NCBI GenBank assembly: GCA_016793305.1
Contig: JAEUHU010000305.1
Span: forward strand, 1-5,913
Length of the DNA: 5,913 nt
Source: Planctomycetota bacterium
Lineage (GTDB): Bacteria > Planctomycetota > UBA1135 > UBA2386
Direction: 5' to 3'
Below the pieces are notes generated by a model. The model worked only from the letters and a program-made list of their open reading frames with translations, ran no database searches and was not told the DNA's origin. Both the position numbers and the translations under genes were made by a program. Positions 4,312 through 5,913 of this stretch are shown here, one piece after another. Positions within the stretch are counted from its first letter, which is position 1; the number at the start of each line of letters is the position of its first letter.

Positions 4312-5913
4312 CTAGAAGAACCCGGCGACCAGATCGAGGGCGTTGGTCACCGTGATCGCGGTGATGCCACCACCGAGTCCCGTCTCCGCCACCACCAGCT
4401 GCTGCTGGAACACCGCACCGGCGAGCGACGGCGTGTTCGGCAGCGGCATGCCGATCTCGACGGAGCCAGACGCAGCCCCGAGCCCGACGATCGCGTCGGG
4501 GTTGACGTGCACCACGCAGCCAGCGACGCCTTCGGGGAACACCTGGCTGAGGTCGATGCCGCCGGTCGCCGGCGACAGGCCGACCACGGCGTAGACGTTC
4601 GCGGTCGCGGGCAAGCCTGTGCCCACCGTCTTGAACGTGCTGCCGAGCCACGGCAGCGACGACGCCGTCAGCACGTTCGGGCCGGCCGAGCCGGTGCAAC
4701 CGGCCCCGGAGCTCACCGCCGAGGCGGGACAGGTCGAGGCGAAGCGCGCGAGTCGCGCCGAAACGGTGCCCCCGGCACTCAGGAACGCGCCGTGCACGAC
4801 GACCTCGCCGTTCGCACGCGCCAGCATGCCGTAGACCTGGTGGTCGCAGCCGGGCCCGAAGGAGCTCCAGGCGGAGCCGTCCCAACGATCGAACTGCGTG
4901 ACCCCGCCGAAGGTGGTCGAGCTGCTCGCCAGCAGGTCGCCGTTCGGCAGCGGCAGCAAATGCCCGATGCCGAGCGGAGCCGTGCCGAGAGGAGACCAAG
5001 TCGCCCCATTCCAACGGGCGGCCCGGTTGACGGCGATGCCGCCGGCGAGGGTGAAGCCGCCCGCCGCCACGAGGCTGCCGTCCGGCATCCGCGCCAACGA
5101 ACCCACGGTCCAGTTCGTGCCGCCGCCCAACGCCGACCACGTGGTGCCGTCCCAACGGGCGATGTTGTTGGCGGGCACGCCACCGACCGAGTTGAACCAC
5201 CCGCCGATCACCACGTCGCCGTTCGGCAGTTGCGTGATCGCATTCACGAAGAGGCCCATGACGGGAATGGTCGACGAGGTCGTTCCATTCCACCACCGCA
5301 GCGAAGTTCCACCCACCCCCGCGGCGACGAGCACGTCGCCGTTCGCCAGCACTGCGAGCCGCGTGATGGTCGACAGGGTCAGCAACGTCGACCAGGTGCT
5401 GCCATCCCAACGGAAGACGCCGCCGAGGCCGCCAGCGACGAGATCGCCGTTCGGCAGCACGCCCAGACCCTGCACCGTTCCTGGCAGGCCCGGGCCGATC
5501 GCCGACCAGGTCGAACCGTCCCACCGCGCGACGCGCTGCGCCGTGATGCCGCCGATCGTGGTGAAGCTGCCGCCGACCACCAGATCGCCGTTCGGCATCG
5601 CGACGGCCGCCAGCACGTCCAGGTCACCGCCACCGAATGCCCCAGCACCCGAGGTCAGCTGCGACCAGTTGGTGCCGTCCCAAGTTGCCACACCCAAGGC
5701 GGGAGCCGTCCCGATCGCCGTGAAGTCACCCCCTGCGACCAGGTCGCCGTTCGGCATGACGGCGAGGCCGTGCACGGTGAAGTTCGGGCTGTCGACGAAC
5801 GGCGACCAGGCGATGCCGTCCCATCGCGCCATGGTCTTCGTGCCACCCAGCAGGAAGTAGCCAGCCGCGACGAGGTCGCCGTTCGGCAACCGCGCGAGCG
5901 ATTGGATCGCGCC
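4312..5913 (-). CDS. Large tandem-repeat (propeller-like) surface/secreted-type protein, N-terminus missing
   Basis: The frame is open to the window edge (GAIQSLARLPNGDLVAAG at the edge) and stops at TAG 4312-4314, giving 533 visible residues with the start and any signal peptide outside. The first 390 or so residues are nine tandem repeats of about 36-53 residues. The consensus is LA(L/M)PNGDLVAGG.F...GG.....ARWDG..WS.LG, resembling delta-60/Kelch-like beta-propeller repeats. The last 142 residues form a different tail. It starts after LARFASTCPASAVSSGAGC, continues with GSAGPNVLTASSLPWLGSTF, and ends FQQQLVVAETG...ITAITVTNALDLVAGFF. It carries a few cysteines and is rich in G, A, T, S and V, as in a beta-sandwich. 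I recall similar tails on many large exported Planctomycetota proteins, which suggests a shared sorting or anchoring module; that role is inference. No catalytic motif is visible. Function is unknown; binding or structural work outside the cell is plausible. The downstream flippase is 307 bases away on the same strand. Confidence 0.85.
   Translation of the reverse strand, partial: GAIQSLARLPNGDLVAAGYFLLGGTKTMARWDGIAWSPFVDSPNFTVHGLAVMPNGDLVAGGDFTAIGTAPALGVATWDGTNWSQLTSGAGAFGGGDLDVLAAVAMPNGDLVVGGSFTTIGGITAQRVARWDGSTWSAIGPGLPGTVQGLGVLPNGDLVAGGLGGVFRWDGSTWSTLLTLSTITRLAVLANGDVLVAAGVGGTSLRWWNGTTSSTIPVMGLFVNAITQLPNGDVVIGGWFNSVGGVPANNIARWDGTTWSALGGGTNWTVGSLARMPDGSLVAAGGFTLAGGIAVNRAARWNGATWSPLGTAPLGIGHLLPLPNGDLLASSSTTFGGVTQFDRWDGSAWSSFGPGCDHQVYGMLARANGEVVVHGAFLSAGGTVSARLARFASTCPASAVSSGAGCTGSAGPNVLTASSLPWLGSTFKTVGTGLPATANVYAVVGLSPATGGIDLSQVFPEGVAGCVVHVNPDAIVGLGAASGSVEIGMPLPNTPSLAGAVFQQQLVVAETGLGGGITAITVTNALDLVAGFF
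4741..5913 (-). repeat. Nine tandem coding repeats (PNGDLVAGG...ARWDG..WS)
   Basis: The PNGDL-coding segment recurs at about 5872, 5741, 5582, 5441, 5332, 5212, 5072, 4934 and 4801 (plus-strand coordinates), spaced 109-159 bases. The plus-strand 13-mer TCGCCGTTCGGCA is exact in six of the nine copies; the copies at 5332, 5072 and 4801 are diverged. A second recurring block, CCGTCCCAACGG and variants, codes the RWDG part. All spacings between units keep the reading frame. Repeats 4 and 5 are short, lacking the F..IGG..A segment. The array continues beyond the right edge, so the total number is unknown. Confidence 0.85.

Noticed and set aside
3153..4355. A 400-codon plus-strand frame opposite the flippase
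   Set aside because: Its translation is a run of H, Q, R, E and G without a recognisable domain, antisense to a well-supported gene.
4001..5524. A 507-codon minus-strand frame over the repeat protein and the intergenic gap
   Set aside because: It is an out-of-frame arginine-rich reading of the repeat gene; the PNGDL/ARWDG periodicity exists only in the chosen frame.
4741..5913. Regularly recurring 13-mers that could suggest a CRISPR array
   Set aside because: Spacing is irregular (109-159 bases), cores are short, and they code the same PNGD peptide in frame. They are protein repeats.

Overview
The window is very GC-rich with strong G/C third-position bias, so several non-coding frames stay open for long stretches. 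The best lineage clue is the truncated gene at the right edge. It encodes tandem (L/M)PNGDLVAGG...ARWDG..WS repeats followed by a C-terminal tail with GC.GSAGPNVL...SLPWLGSTF and a closing 'ITVTNALDL..G.F'. I recall this architecture from large secreted proteins of marine Planctomycetota. No database search was possible, so the lineage is an inference of moderate confidence.

Layout, left to right. (1) 1-261 (+) is the C-terminal end of a PLP-dependent cystathionine beta-synthase / cysteine synthase-type enzyme. (2) After a 41-base gap, a strong Shine-Dalgarno precedes a 20-codon ORF (303-365). Its stop overlaps, as ATGA, the start of a 340-residue protein of unknown function (362-1384, +) that appears to be an internal duplication. 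(3) After about 200 bases, which include a TTGACA box, lies a family 2 glycosyltransferase (1583-2593, +). (4) Tail-to-tail with it, overlapping by 71 bases, is a polytopic Wzx/WzxC-like polysaccharide flippase of the MOP/PST type (2523-4004, -). (5) A 307-base intergenic gap (4005-4311) holds one strand-biased hairpin. (6) 4312-5913 (-) is the large repeat protein; its N-terminus lies beyond the window.

The glycosyltransferase and flippase together suggest surface polysaccharide synthesis and export. They are convergent, so they are not one operon. The PLP enzyme, the leader ORF and the 340-residue protein are closely spaced and could be one transcript. The minus-strand repeat protein and flippase could be co-transcribed across the 307-base gap or be independent. 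I see no tRNA, rRNA, CRISPR array, transposase or integrase, and no clear sign of a new defence or mobile system. The most unusual items are the duplicated unknown protein with its coupled leader ORF, the antisense overlap of two polysaccharide genes, and the uneven repeats of the secreted-type protein.
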